From Promethearchaeota archaeon (GTDB lineage: Archaea > Asgardarchaeota > Lokiarchaeia > Sigyniarchaeales > SOKP01), in the NCBI GenBank assembly GCA_014730165.1, contig WJIS01000129.1:1-53635 (forward strand): a stretch of 53,635 nt of DNA, in the 5' to 3' direction. The notes beneath the pieces were generated by a model. That model did no database searches, was not told the origin of the DNA, and saw only the letters and a list, made by a program, of their open reading frames with translations. The first letter of the stretch is position 1; each line of letters starts with the position of its first letter. Made by a program: the position numbers and the translations under genes. Positions 1 through 9,583 of this stretch are shown here, piece after piece.

Positions 1-171
1 AGAAACTTTTTAGATATCATGTTCAATAAGATTTTCTAAAATAACGTTAAATATGAAATAAATAATTATGAAAAATTCAATATAAATTCATATAAATTAA
101 GAGTAAAGAGATTAAAAAAAAAGATATTTAATTGATTTGCCAGTAATTCACATTTTTGATATTATAATCGC

Positions 172-381
172 TTAATCGACTAAATCTATTGCGATTTTCA
201 TATCATCGGCAGTAACTTTCTTGCGCCCACTATGTTTGGCAATATCTAAACCACAAGTTGTAAGATCCTTAGCATATTCTTCTAAATAATCCATTAATTT
301 GTCTACTGCTGCTCTGCTAACGATCTCGGCACCTGCCTTTTTCATTAAAGCCCGTAATGGACTCCATGCGAAAGCTCCCAT
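172..381 (-). CDS. Archaeal histone (single histone fold, 69 aa)
   Basis: A DNA-packaging protein that would dimerise and wrap DNA in the nucleoid. The 69 residues are the usual size of an archaeal histone. The sequence follows the family pattern: hydrophobic N-terminus, AGAEIVS at the end of helix 1, a long central helix (VDKLMDYLEEYAKDL), then AKHSGRKKVTADDMKIAIDLV as the second loop and third helix. The lysine- and arginine-containing loop 2 (SGRKKVT) matches the DNA-contacting loop. A GGAGGA Shine-Dalgarno-like sequence lies 10 bases before the ATG. An upstream ATG in another frame overlaps it and is probably not used. There is no long tail. The gene stands alone, reading toward the window edge. 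Confidence 0.95.
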   Translation of the reverse strand: MGAFAWSPLRALMKKAGAEIVSRAAVDKLMDYLEEYAKDLTTCGLDIAKHSGRKKVTADDMKIAIDLVD

Positions 382-898
382 TTTTATTCATTCCTCCACT
401 ATGTTTGTTATATTGTGTTAATAATTTTGATTAGTTAAATTATACCATAATTTAACTATCTTAATAATAAATTAGTATTTCTTCTATATAAATGTGTTGG
501 TTGATCTGAGCCAAAATATTGATTATTTTTGTTCGACAAAAAACATACTCATTGATAGGAAAAAAATTTTTTACTAGTGAGATTAGATAGATGATCTGAT
601 GAAATTGTGTTTTCAAGTAATATTGTTCTAGATCAATTGATTGTAACTTTCTAGTGAACCCATAGAATAATGAAACCCAAATATAATATGATTAATAGTA
701 AATAAAAGATAGAATAATCTAAAATCTCAATACTCTTAATAAGCATGTAATGTGAGCTTTAAATCTGCAATAATTATCTTCATATATAAAGGGGAGAATC
801 TTCAAAAAATTACATTTTAACCAAATATAGCTTAATTTATGACTCGATGAATAAAAAAAAAAATAAAATTGAAAGAAAATATTATAAATTGACTAATA
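382..898. other. Intergenic region, no gene seen
   Basis: About 515 bases of very AT-rich sequence lie between the divergently oriented histone and isomerase genes. I found no tRNA-like cloverleaf, tandem repeat or convincing ORF. It must hold the promoters of both neighbours, but no TATA box stands out against the base composition. Confidence 0.5.
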
Positions 899-1600
899 AT
901 GAAGCGATCTGAAATTAATAATATTATGAAAAGTGCGGTGTCGTTTTTCAATGATTGTAAATTTTACCTTCCTGAATTTGCTTTTTGGACATTGAATGAA
1001 TGGAGAGAAAAGGGGGAGGAGATACATGAGATTCTTGAAAATAAACTCGGATGGGACATAACTGATTATGGGAGAGGAGATTTCCAAAATTTTGGTTTAA
1101 TCCATTTTACAATTAGAAATGGGAATATCAAAAAAATTGCTGGTGGAGGAAAACCATATTGTGAAAAGATTATGATCATTGAAGAAGAGCAAATCATTCC
1201 TATGCATCATCATTATCAAAAAATTGAAGATATTATTAATAGAGGTGGAGGTCTTTTGATGATACAATTATATAATACCACTAAAGATGATACACTCGCA
1301 GATTCACCAATTACATTTTTTCAAGATGGTATAGAAAATAATTTAAAAGCGGGCTCAATCGTCGAGCTCAACCCTGGAGACTCCATCACAATTAAACCCG
1401 AACATTTTCATAAATTTTGGGCAAAAAAAGGGACCGGAAAGGTTTTGATTGGAGAGGTATCAACGGTAAATGATGATTATAGAGATAATGTATTTATCGA
1501 AGACATCTCACGATTTTCGGAAATTGAGGAAGATGAAGAGCCCTATTACCTTTTGTATGATGATTACGAAAACTTTCTTGATTTTGAGGAAATTGAGTAA
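899..1600 (+). CDS. D-lyxose/D-mannose isomerase-like cupin protein
   Basis: A probable sugar ketol-isomerase (D-lyxose to D-xylulose, or D-mannose to D-fructose) with a cupin fold, acting in the cytoplasm. The N-terminus MKRSEINNIMKSAVSFF and the FAFWTLNEW segment match the D-lyxose ketol-isomerase family. The cupin core shows a metal-binding pattern: a histidine cluster MHHHYQK near residue 102, then glutamates, and a later EHFHKFW histidine near residue 164. The C-terminus is acidic. A GH127-type arabinofuranosidase follows 75 bases downstream on the same strand, which fits release and conversion of pentoses. The family is well supported; the exact sugar is inferred. Confidence 0.8.
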   Translation: MKRSEINNIMKSAVSFFNDCKFYLPEFAFWTLNEWREKGEEIHEILENKLGWDITDYGRGDFQNFGLIHFTIRNGNIKKIAGGGKPYCEKIMIIEEEQIIPMHHHYQKIEDIINRGGGLLMIQLYNTTKDDTLADSPITFFQDGIENNLKAGSIVELNPGDSITIKPEHFHKFWAKKGTGKVLIGEVSTVNDDYRDNVFIEDISRFSEIEEDEEPYYLLYDDYENFLDFEEIE

Positions 1601-1675
1601 AAGTTATATAAGTTAGAGGAATTTTTCAATTTTTTTATTTATTGTGGTAAAGATCTCAAATTCAATATAATTCAA

Positions 1676-3670
1676 ATGGTAACCTATATTTCTAAATTTA
1701 TGAATGGTAATGGGAATTTGTATCCAAATGCAAAATTAAATTATATGCCGTTTAAAAAAGTAAAAATAACAGATTCTTTTTGGGGAAAACGTCAAAAAAT
1801 AAATCGAGATATTTCTCTTCCTCTTATATATAATCATCTAGAAAAAGATCATCATATTGACAATTTTCGTGTCGCTGCAGGGGTAATGGAGGGTATTCAA
1901 CAAGGTGATTTCTATTTTGATTCAGATTTATATAAATGGTTAGAGGGAGCATGCTATTACTATCAGCAGAGCAAGGATAATGAATTAAAAAAAAATATAA
2001 ATGATCTTATAGACTTAATTAAAGATTCGCAATTAAAAGGAGGGTATTTGAATACATTTTATTCTACTAAATTACCCGATAAAAGATTTACAAATTTACT
2101 TATTTTTCATGAATTATATTGCGCTGGGCATTTAATTGAAGCAGCTATTGCATATAAACAAGCATTTAACGATGATATGTTAATCGACGTGGCGATTAGA
2201 TTTACAAAATTATTATCAAAGGTTATAAAAGAAAGGAAACTAAAAGAAACTTCAGGACATCCCGAAATTGAGTTAGCTCTTCTAAGACTCTATGAAAAGA
2301 CGGGAAACACAGAATTTGTTGATTTTGCTGAATACCTAATCAATATGCGTGGGAAGATTCCAAATTTTATCTTTTACTGCTTAAAAGCCCTTATAAACGC
2401 TATTACAACCTTTCAAAAAACAGAAGAATTCAATAAAAACTATTTTGAGCAAAAAGGAATTGAAGATTTAGAAAAAGACGAAACCGCAGAATTTTTAGAA
2501 AATTTAGGTATTAAAGATTGGATAACGTTTTTAATTCAGAATCTAAACGGAAACAATTTCCAGCTTGATTACTCCATCCGAGAAGTATGGGAGCCTGTTG
2601 GTCATGCAGTAAGAGCATTTTATTATTATTGCGGTGTTGCGGATCTTTATAGTGCGAGGGATGATGATAAGTTATTAAAATCATTAGAATTAATTTGGCT
2701 TAAGATGGTTAAATCTCGAATGTATATAACTGGGGGGACAGGCTCTACAAAATCAATTGAAGGTTTTGAAGATGATTATAAGTTAAATATAAGAAATTCC
2801 TATTCTGAAACTTGTGCTGCGATTGGGAATATCATGTGGAATTGGAGATTATTAAAAATAACGGGGAAATGTAAATATGCTGATTTAATTGAAAAACTTC
2901 TCTATAATGCCATGTTAGTAGGTCAATCATTAGATGGGAGAAAATACTTCTATTCTAATCCCATGTTATCGGATGGAGAACATGAGAGAAAAGAATGGTT
3001 TAAATGTGCGTGTTGTCCAACAAATTATATACGAATTATTCCATCTTTAGGAAATTATATTTATTGCATAAAAGATAAGGATGTATGGATTCACCAGTAT
3101 ATTGGAAATAAAACCAAGATTGAATTTAATGATAATTCTAAAATAAATATAAGCATGTTAAGTGAATTTCCTTGGAGTGGGAAAGTTCGAATAGTCTTAG
3201 GATTAAAACAGAATACCCGGTTTAAGTTGAATCTTCGAATCCCGATTTGGTCAAACGACTCCAAAATTATTATTAATGAGGATTTACTTCAAGAGAGTCT
3301 AAAACCAGGGAGATTTTTCCGGATAAGGAGGCATTGGAAGGATGGAGATAAAATCGATTTAGAATTTAAAATGAAACCGAATTTAATAAAAAGTGATCCA
3401 AAGAGAAAGGACACAAAAGAAAAAGTTGCTATTTCCTGTGGTCCTTTAATCTACTGTATTGAACAAGTTGATAACAGGAATATAGGTTTTTCTAAGATGA
3501 GTATTGGAAAAAATTCTGAATTAAAAAGCACATATGAACCGAATTTACTAGAAGGACTTAAAGTAATTTACGGAAAAATATCGAATGGGAAGGAATTTAA
3601 AGCAATTCCCTATTTTGCGTGGTGCAATAGAGGAGCTAATAAAATGAGGATCTGGATTGATTCAGCTTAA
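1676..3670 (+). CDS. Glycoside hydrolase family 127 (beta-L-arabinofuranosidase-like)
   Basis: A 664-residue enzyme of the GH127 (former DUF1680) family, which removes terminal beta-L-arabinofuranose from glycans. The family uses a cysteine nucleophile in a zinc site of three cysteines and one glutamate. The expected residues are present: SETCAAIGN supplies Glu378 and Cys380, and KCACCPTN supplies the Cys446-Cys447 pair. The N-terminal three-fifths is the (alpha/alpha)6-barrel, and the rest is the beta-sandwich part, including CGPLIYCIEQVDN. No signal peptide is visible, so it probably acts on imported or internal oligosaccharides. An internal methionine (MPFKKVKITDSFW) is an alternative start, about 22 residues in. 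It probably forms a unit with the upstream isomerase. Confidence 0.88.
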   Translation: MVTYISKFMNGNGNLYPNAKLNYMPFKKVKITDSFWGKRQKINRDISLPLIYNHLEKDHHIDNFRVAAGVMEGIQQGDFYFDSDLYKWLEGACYYYQQSKDNELKKNINDLIDLIKDSQLKGGYLNTFYSTKLPDKRFTNLLIFHELYCAGHLIEAAIAYKQAFNDDMLIDVAIRFTKLLSKVIKERKLKETSGHPEIELALLRLYEKTGNTEFVDFAEYLINMRGKIPNFIFYCLKALINAITTFQKTEEFNKNYFEQKGIEDLEKDETAEFLENLGIKDWITFLIQNLNGNNFQLDYSIREVWEPVGHAVRAFYYYCGVADLYSARDDDKLLKSLELIWLKMVKSRMYITGGTGSTKSIEGFEDDYKLNIRNSYSETCAAIGNIMWNWRLLKITGKCKYADLIEKLLYNAMLVGQSLDGRKYFYSNPMLSDGEHERKEWFKCACCPTNYIRIIPSLGNYIYCIKDKDVWIHQYIGNKTKIEFNDNSKINISMLSEFPWSGKVRIVLGLKQNTRFKLNLRIPIWSNDSKIIINEDLLQESLKPGRFFRIRRHWKDGDKIDLEFKMKPNLIKSDPKRKDTKEKVAISCGPLIYCIEQVDNRNIGFSKMSIGKNSELKSTYEPNLLEGLKVIYGKISNGKEFKAIPYFAWCNRGANKMRIWIDSA

Positions 3671-3735
3671 TTTTATATTATGCGCTCATAGAGTATGCTT
3701 TGAAAACTATTGAATAATGCTATTCTTTTATTCCT

Positions 3736-5157
3736 TTATAGTTTCTTTCTCCTAATTAAAAACTTTTTATAATCGTACATCTTTTTTAGCACTTTTGCTG
3801 TTATATCTATAGATTCCAATACCAGAATACCATTCTCAAGCATTTTTTGTTTGAAAAACAATTTTTCTTTATGGAAATCCAAATCCTCTCGTATAGTAGG
3901 AGCTACACAGATAATAGGTTTATCAATTTGCTTTTTAGCCCTTAAGATACTTTCAATAAATGCTTCATTAAAATAATAGCTTTTACTAAATACTATTACG
4001 GAGATACCGGGATCATTAGCTAATGTTATGAGAGATTTTCCAAAGGTTTCGGGTGATAATCCATCACCCCCTAAATCAAGAGGATTTCGGATTATAGTAT
4101 TAACATCTGGTAGAAATGATTTAAATGTAGCTTTAGTGGTTTCATTCAATTTAGGCACTGATAACCCATTGAATTCCATTAAATCGGTCATTTCTATCGA
4201 AGAACCCCCTCCAACGGCAATAATACCCAAATTTCTATCAATTTTATTAAATTTTAAATGATTAAATGCTGCTGCGATTGTAATGAGTTGCTGCGAACTA
4301 TGGACCAGTATAGTACCAGTTTGTTTTGCCATATCTGACCATATTTTATAGGATCCCGCTAACCCTCCCGTGTGTGACATTATCGCTTCTTTTGTAGAAG
4401 TTCCGAAACCTACCTTCCATAAAATGACGGGCTTCTTCAAGGAAGTCTGGAGAAGTAATTCTTTAAACTCTCTACCAGCCAATCCGTTAGTTTCCTTTAA
4501 ATTTTCCAGATATATCCCAATAACTTTTGTTTTATCATCCTCTCTTAAATAGTCTAAGAAATCTCTTACTTTGAGATCAATCTGGTTTCCAACGGAGATC
4601 ACTTTGCTAATAAAAGTTCTAAAGCGATAGATCGCTGTATTTGAAATATCAATTGATAATCCTCCTGATTGGCTAATAAATCCAAATGAACCGGATTCAG
4701 GTATCTGCCATCTACTTACAGCTAATCTCGCATCGGGATTATACACACCCAGACAATTTGGGCCAATAAGCCTAATATTATAATTAAAGGCTGTTTTAAG
4801 AATCGCCTCTTCTAGATCTTCTCTCCCGACTTCTGAAAATCCAGATGTAAAAATAGTAACAAACGGAACACCTTTTTGACCAATCTCTTCCATAATTTTT
4901 GGACATAATTCTGCTGGGACGGCTAAAATGACATAATCAATTGGTTTATCTTCAGGGATTTCTAATATGGAGCCATAAACTTTACATCCTTTTATTGTCT
5001 GCCCTTTCAGTCGTGGATTGAATAGATAAAGGTCGCGATCAAACCCTATTGCCTTTAAACACGTTAGAAAATACCCTCCTCCATAAGGTTTATCATTTAC
5101 ACCAATTATACCGACAGCACGAGGATTAAATAATATTTCAAAATCAGTCATATTCAT
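3736..5157 (-). CDS. CoA-binding protein, acyl-CoA synthetase (ADP-forming) alpha-subunit-like
   Basis: This protein resembles the alpha subunit of ADP-forming acyl-CoA synthetases, which make ATP from acyl-CoA thioesters in archaeal peptide and sugar fermentation. It has an N-terminal Rossmann CoA-binding domain (FEILFNPRAVGIIGVND; later GPNCLGVYNP) and succinyl-CoA-ligase-like domains with SQSGGLS and SHTGGLAG. The latter is the segment that carries the phosphorylated histidine in this family. At 473 residues it matches a stand-alone alpha chain. The beta (ATP-grasp) partner is not in the window and would have to be encoded elsewhere. The ATG at 5157 is followed almost at once by the conserved CoA-binding start. 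Substrate range is unknown. Confidence 0.82.
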   Translation of the reverse strand: MNMTDFEILFNPRAVGIIGVNDKPYGGGYFLTCLKAIGFDRDLYLFNPRLKGQTIKGCKVYGSILEIPEDKPIDYVILAVPAELCPKIMEEIGQKGVPFVTIFTSGFSEVGREDLEEAILKTAFNYNIRLIGPNCLGVYNPDARLAVSRWQIPESGSFGFISQSGGLSIDISNTAIYRFRTFISKVISVGNQIDLKVRDFLDYLREDDKTKVIGIYLENLKETNGLAGREFKELLLQTSLKKPVILWKVGFGTSTKEAIMSHTGGLAGSYKIWSDMAKQTGTILVHSSQQLITIAAAFNHLKFNKIDRNLGIIAVGGGSSIEMTDLMEFNGLSVPKLNETTKATFKSFLPDVNTIIRNPLDLGGDGLSPETFGKSLITLANDPGISVIVFSKSYYFNEAFIESILRAKKQIDKPIICVAPTIREDLDFHKEKLFFKQKMLENGILVLESIDITAKVLKKMYDYKKFLIRRKKL

Positions 5158-5369
5158 TATTTTTAATATGATTAGTAAGTTATTCTATAGTTTCCTAATT
5201 AACATAGGAAATATTCTATAACTAATAAGATGCTTCATTTCAATAATTCAGTCAATTCTACATATATTTATGTAAGAATCCAAGAATATTGAATTATAAT
5301 TATTCGCATTTTCGAAAAAAGTTGAATCTTAGAGGATGTTAATCTAATATTCTACTATTTAGGATGAAT

Positions 5370-5915
5370 TTATAGTTCCAAGAATTCATCATTTGGATAA
5401 ACATATTTCTCAAATAAAATAGAACACATGACCTGAAAAGCTTTTTCAACATTTTGACCAGTTTTCGAAGAGAGTTCTACAAATGAGGCAAGATTATATT
5501 TATTTGCAGCGCGTATTCCTTCATCTCGAGGGATAGCTCGAAATTCTTCTAAATCTACTTTTGAGCCTACTAACATGATGGGAATATCTCCCGCATATTT
5601 TCTTACAATATTCGTCCAATCAGGTAAATGCTCAAGAGTTAAAGGATTAGTTATATCATATAAGAAGAAGGCAGCATTTGCTCCTCGGCAATATTGGGAA
5701 AGTAGGAATCTAAATCTTTCCTCTCCACCAAAGTCCCAAATCTGTAATTTAACCTTTTTATTTTTGAATGAAGTTAGCTTAGAGTAAAAATCAACTCCGA
5801 TGGTTAGCTTTAAATCCTCAAGGAACGAACCTGAGATATATCTAATTGTCAGGGATGTTTTTCCAACTGATGCATCCCCAAGCATCATTGCCTTGAAAGT
5901 ATAATCGTAATCCAC
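5370..5915 (-). CDS. Rab/Ras-like small GTPase
   Basis: A 181-residue eukaryote-like small GTPase, a gene class greatly expanded in Asgard archaea. The motifs are clear: G1 GDASVGKTS (residues 13-21), G2 TIGVDF, G3 WDFGGEE, G4 GSKVDL (in place of NKxD), and G5 SSK. The fold continues to the normal C-terminal helix. There is no terminal cysteine motif, so membrane anchoring by prenylation is unlikely. The usual switch II glutamine (DxxGQ) is glutamate here, which may lower or change intrinsic GTP hydrolysis. It stands alone, 200 to 320 bases from its neighbours. No GAP or GEF is adjacent. Its role in trafficking or polarity cannot be told from sequence. Confidence 0.93.
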   Translation of the reverse strand: MDYDYTFKAMMLGDASVGKTSLTIRYISGSFLEDLKLTIGVDFYSKLTSFKNKKVKLQIWDFGGEERFRFLLSQYCRGANAAFFLYDITNPLTLEHLPDWTNIVRKYAGDIPIMLVGSKVDLEEFRAIPRDEGIRAANKYNLASFVELSSKTGQNVEKAFQVMCSILFEKYVYPNDEFLEL

Positions 5916-6239
5916 TTGAATTCAAATCCAGATTTTTAATAAATTCAATTTTTTTAATTTTATAGACTAAATTGCAGATATTCTTAAAAAAACCTAAAAC
6001 ATGACTACCTTTATTAAAATTGTTATTATTGATTAGTATATATAATATCTTCTTAATATTAATTAAATATTGATAAATTTAAAACTATTTTTTCTCAAGT
6101 TTTTACGTGAGTATCGAAAAATATTTCCAGATTCTAAGTATTAAATTTGTTTTCACTATTTTTTTTATAATTATAAATCGATTTTTTCTAGTTTAAATAT
6201 TCAATATATATAGTTTTCTAATACTATATATTCCAGCTT
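5916..6239. other. Intergenic region, no gene seen
   Basis: About 320 bases of AT-rich DNA lie between the GTPase promoter side and the end of the histidine kinase gene. I see poly-A and poly-T runs and short TATA-like stretches but no RNA gene, repeat or coding frame. Confidence 0.5.
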
Positions 6240-7271
6240 CTATTTAACTTCTATAGGAATTAAAATTGTGAACCCAACGGCTTTATCATCATTAAATTTT
6301 ATATCCCAGCCTAATGCTTGAACGATTCTTGCAATTATGAATAATCCCATGTGGTTTTGAGTAAAAAGTATACGATCTCTGAAAAACCCTCGTTTATCAA
6401 ATAATTTATCTCTTATAGCTCGTGAAATTTTTTCTCCATTATTCTCAATTATGATTTTATGATGAACTTGATTACATGAATACAATACTTTAATAGTAGA
6501 AGTTGTTTTCCCATGTAGAATGGCATTTTCGAAGAGATTTTTAAAAACTTGAAATAACTTCATCTTATCGGCAAGTACGATTGGTAATTGATCTTTCTGT
6601 AAGTTGATCTCGGAGGATAAAACTACTTTAGCAGTTTCTTCCACGATATCATTAAGATCAACTTGTTTTTTATCATCAACAATCTTTCCAGAGTCTGCTA
6701 ATTGAACAGATTTCTCTAAAAATTTCGTTATTTGCTCTACTTGATTATTTATTATCTTAATGCTAGTTGATAATTTCTCCGGATTTAATTCAATCATTTC
6801 TGCATGCATTTGGATTCTCATCAATCGATTTCTTATATCATGATTCATGGTATGAGCAAAATTGGATAGCTCATTACGTTGATTTAATAATTCTTCCTCG
6901 ACTTGCTTTCTAATTTTTATTTCCAAATTTAGTTTCTCAACTCCCATGCTTATAAATGAAGCAACTATACCAATTAATGAAAATCCTATTGAATATAGAA
7001 TTAGTTGAATATCAAAAAATTGGAAAGCGATTTCTGTTCCTAATAAAAATATTTTGATTATGGTAAGAACAGGAAGTAGAGATAGATCTAATATAAATGC
7101 TATATAAGGTTTGAAATACCATCCTACTATAAATAGAGCGGGAAGTAATACAATGCCTGCTTGTCTTCCGATAATCGGAGCGACAGTAAGATATAAAATA
7201 GAAAAAGTCAAGACTATTATCCCTAATAGAACTTTAATTTTCTTTTCAGCAGTTTTATTATGAATATCCAT
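6240..7271 (-). CDS. Membrane-bound sensor histidine kinase
   Basis: A 343-residue two-component-type kinase. The first 110 residues or so form hydrophobic segments (KVLLGIIVLTFSILYL; IVLLPALFIVGWY; a third and fourth up to VASFISMGV), so the sensor part is embedded in the membrane with little outside domain. A linker coiled coil (KIRKQVEEELLNQRNELSNF) leads to the H-box NHDIRNRL, which carries the phosphorylatable histidine. The ATPase domain follows, with N-box FKNLFENAILHG and G1-like IENNGEKI; the G2 box is weak. No response regulator is adjacent, so its partner is encoded elsewhere or the signal goes through another route. The ATG at 7271 gives the complete first helix. Confidence 0.9.
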   Translation of the reverse strand: MDIHNKTAEKKIKVLLGIIVLTFSILYLTVAPIIGRQAGIVLLPALFIVGWYFKPYIAFILDLSLLPVLTIIKIFLLGTEIAFQFFDIQLILYSIGFSLIGIVASFISMGVEKLNLEIKIRKQVEEELLNQRNELSNFAHTMNHDIRNRLMRIQMHAEMIELNPEKLSTSIKIINNQVEQITKFLEKSVQLADSGKIVDDKKQVDLNDIVEETAKVVLSSEINLQKDQLPIVLADKMKLFQVFKNLFENAILHGKTTSTIKVLYSCNQVHHKIIIENNGEKISRAIRDKLFDKRGFFRDRILFTQNHMGLFIIARIVQALGWDIKFNDDKAVGFTILIPIEVK

Positions 7272-7500
7272 AGTTTCTTGTTGATGATAATATAAATTTT
7301 CAATTGTTAAATGATTAATTGGATTATACTAATATTGTAACCTCCAAATAACATATTTATCCCAGATAAAAAAATATAAATTCTGTATTTAATTCTTCGA
7401 TTTCAAGAAATTAGACAAAATTATCAATCCTTATCCTATTATAGGTCAATCAACATTGATTATGAGCCTTCTTTAAAAGCTTTAGAAAAATGGATGAAAA

Positions 7501-8136
7501 TTATAACAAAATAACAAGAATATTAAATGTAGAATGGGCAACTATTACCGATAAAAGAGATTGATTTAAAACTATATATAATGTTCCTAATAACAGAGCA
7601 AAAAAAAAATAATACCCAAAATACGTGATTATTGTGGATAAAGGGACTAAAAATGGAGGTACATGATAAATAGCAAAAAATAGAGATGAGATTATCATAG
7701 CATGAATTACATTTAGTTTATAAGATATTTTCTCAATAAGAAAAGCTCGGAAAAAGAATTCTTCACAAACTGCAATGATAAATATCTGCTGCATAATCAA
7801 GATGAATAGTTGTAATATGTTAGGTTGTAGAGGTTGTGTTGAGATTGCTCCTTTTTGAGCATCAACAAGAAAGTCGGCTCCAAAAAGATTAGATACTACT
7901 ACTATGGTGAAAAAGTATAATATATAACCGCCAATTAGAAAAAAGAAAATCCCTAGAATAAATCCAAGTATAATTTTAGCTCCTATGTTAGGAATTGAAT
8001 CGTCACTCTTAGTGAATCCCAAATCTATAAACTGCTCTTTCAATGAATTCGTTTCAATTGTTTTAGCTATATAAGTTGGAATGATAAGAAATAATAGTTC
8101 AAGAAAGGTTATAGAAATTAAAATCCAAGGATCCAT
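7501..8136 (-). CDS. CPBP-family intramembrane metalloprotease
   Basis: A 211-residue polytopic membrane protein of the CPBP (CAAX protease and bacteriocin-processing, Abi) family. The three family motifs are intact: EEFFFR (EExxxR), FAIYH (FxxxH) and HSTFN (HxxxN), with the glutamates and histidines expected to hold the catalytic metal. Five to six hydrophobic helices are visible. In eukaryotes the family cleaves prenylated proteins; in prokaryotes substrates are mostly unknown. It stands alone. A second, degenerate member is found at 18300-19409, and comparison of the two shows clearly that this copy is the active-type one. Confidence 0.88.
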   Translation of the reverse strand: MDPWILISITFLELLFLIIPTYIAKTIETNSLKEQFIDLGFTKSDDSIPNIGAKIILGFILGIFFFLIGGYILYFFTIVVVSNLFGADFLVDAQKGAISTQPLQPNILQLFILIMQQIFIIAVCEEFFFRAFLIEKISYKLNVIHAMIISSLFFAIYHVPPFLVPLSTIITYFGYYFFFALLLGTLYIVLNQSLLSVIVAHSTFNILVILL

Positions 8137-8308
8137 GATTAAGATAGTATTTTCCGTGATTTATTATAATTTCAATTTTGAATGATAATTTGCCTAAAGC
8201 TCATTCTTTCCAATTCTTTTATATTTTCTTATCGTAATTACCTTATAATAAATCAATAATTCTGACCACCCGTATAAGTTTTAAGAATTGATTAAATTTT
8301 GTTGATCG

Positions 8309-9583
8309 ATGATTCGTGGAAGAGATTATTTTCTAACTGACGGAAATAAAAATGATCGGAATTTGGATATATTAACTTCAATCAAAACCTTCACAAAAGA
8401 AGAATTATTGAGTAAAAAATTGGACAGCATTACCTCACAAGCTGCTGAAATTGAAGATTTAAAAAGCAAATTCGCTGAGATTGTTCAAAATAACATTGAA
8501 GCTTTAGATTTCTCAGATTTAATACAATATCCTAAATATTTCATTAAAGAGGCTAAAATCAAAAAATCCGTTGAGGGAAGCAATATCGCTGGTCTAAATA
8601 TGGTAAGCGTTGATGGAAGTTCCGTAATAAAACGCTTCATGACTTTAGATCTCTCCTTTCTCAAAGCAATTGCGGTAAAATATTATTTTAACTCAAATCA
8701 AGATGCAAAAATTGAATATTTTCCTGATCTGGATGGATTCAATAATTATAATGTTGATGTGAATAATAAAAACGAATCGGATAATGCTATTGATACTAAT
8801 ACATCAATTAATATGAATTTTTTAGAAATTAATCTTCTGAATCGAATGATCGAAAAAACTAATGATATTGACCTCATTATTATTGATGGTTCTGTTGTTA
8901 TCATGCCTATTAATCTACTTTTTGCTAAAGAGAGAAAAGTAAGTGAAAAATATGATAAATTACTAAAGGAATATAAACGATTATATAAGAATTGCAAAGA
9001 GAATAAGATTGTACTTGTGGGTTCAATTAAAGACACGAGAACGTCTGCTTTAACAAATTTGCTAAGGGACTCTATTCAGTATCTGAAACCTAATTATGAC
9101 AATCTAAAAGATTTTATCGAAATTAATTATCGACAGACTATGGATTATTTTTCTGATTTAGATCTATTCAATAGAATTCTGAAAATAAACGAAAGAAGCT
9201 GTATTTTCAATTGTAAAACAGATATCGATAAAATTAGAGACACAGGGATTAAGAAAGAAATTCCATATTATTTTCCTTTATCATTTTATGCATTTTATTT
9301 AAAAACTACTTTATACGATCTACCATGTAGAATTGAATTCTTTGTCGATGAGGATCATAAATTTGAATACGCATCAAAAAGGGCAGATTTAATCTCTTCA
9401 CTAATTCTTCCTATTTCAAATTTAAATAATCATTACGGTCTTCCAATACCTCAAATTGAAGCACATAAGAGAGCTGCATTTAACCATAAGGAAATCCAAT
9501 TACTTTTTAATAATGTAAAACGTAAGTTAGCTAAACAAGGAGTGTTTCTATTAGAAAGACGTAGAAATCGAAGACCATTTTAA
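8309..9583 (+). CDS. nurA: NurA-family DNA nuclease
   Basis: A 424-residue protein of the NurA family, the 5'-3' nuclease that works with the HerA helicase and Mre11-Rad50 in archaeal double-strand-break end resection. The NurA domain begins at MVSVDGSSV (near residue 97), where the aspartate is a metal ligand, and continues with LIIIDGSVV (second DGS motif) and a C-terminal LIKPY-like PQIEAHKRA segment. The N-terminal 90 residues include a helical stretch. HerA, Mre11 and Rad50 are not in the window. An insertion rich in Asn and Asp (about residues 145-168, NYNVDVNNKNESDNAIDTN) looks like a disordered loop. The stop codon overlaps that of the convergent methyltransferase gene. Confidence 0.85.
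   Translation: MIRGRDYFLTDGNKNDRNLDILTSIKTFTKEELLSKKLDSITSQAAEIEDLKSKFAEIVQNNIEALDFSDLIQYPKYFIKEAKIKKSVEGSNIAGLNMVSVDGSSVIKRFMTLDLSFLKAIAVKYYFNSNQDAKIEYFPDLDGFNNYNVDVNNKNESDNAIDTNTSINMNFLEINLLNRMIEKTNDIDLIIIDGSVVIMPINLLFAKERKVSEKYDKLLKEYKRLYKNCKENKIVLVGSIKDTRTSALTNLLRDSIQYLKPNYDNLKDFIEINYRQTMDYFSDLDLFNRILKINERSCIFNCKTDIDKIRDTGIKKEIPYYFPLSFYAFYLKTTLYDLPCRIEFFVDEDHKFEYASKRADLISSLILPISNLNNHYGLPIPQIEAHKRAAFNHKEIQLLFNNVKRKLAKQGVFLLERRRNRRPF

Noticed and set aside
382..898. A possible tRNA or small RNA in the first long gap
   Set aside because: No acceptor-stem pairing, T-loop (GTTCRANNC) or GC-rich patch, which structured RNAs in such an AT-rich genome would show.
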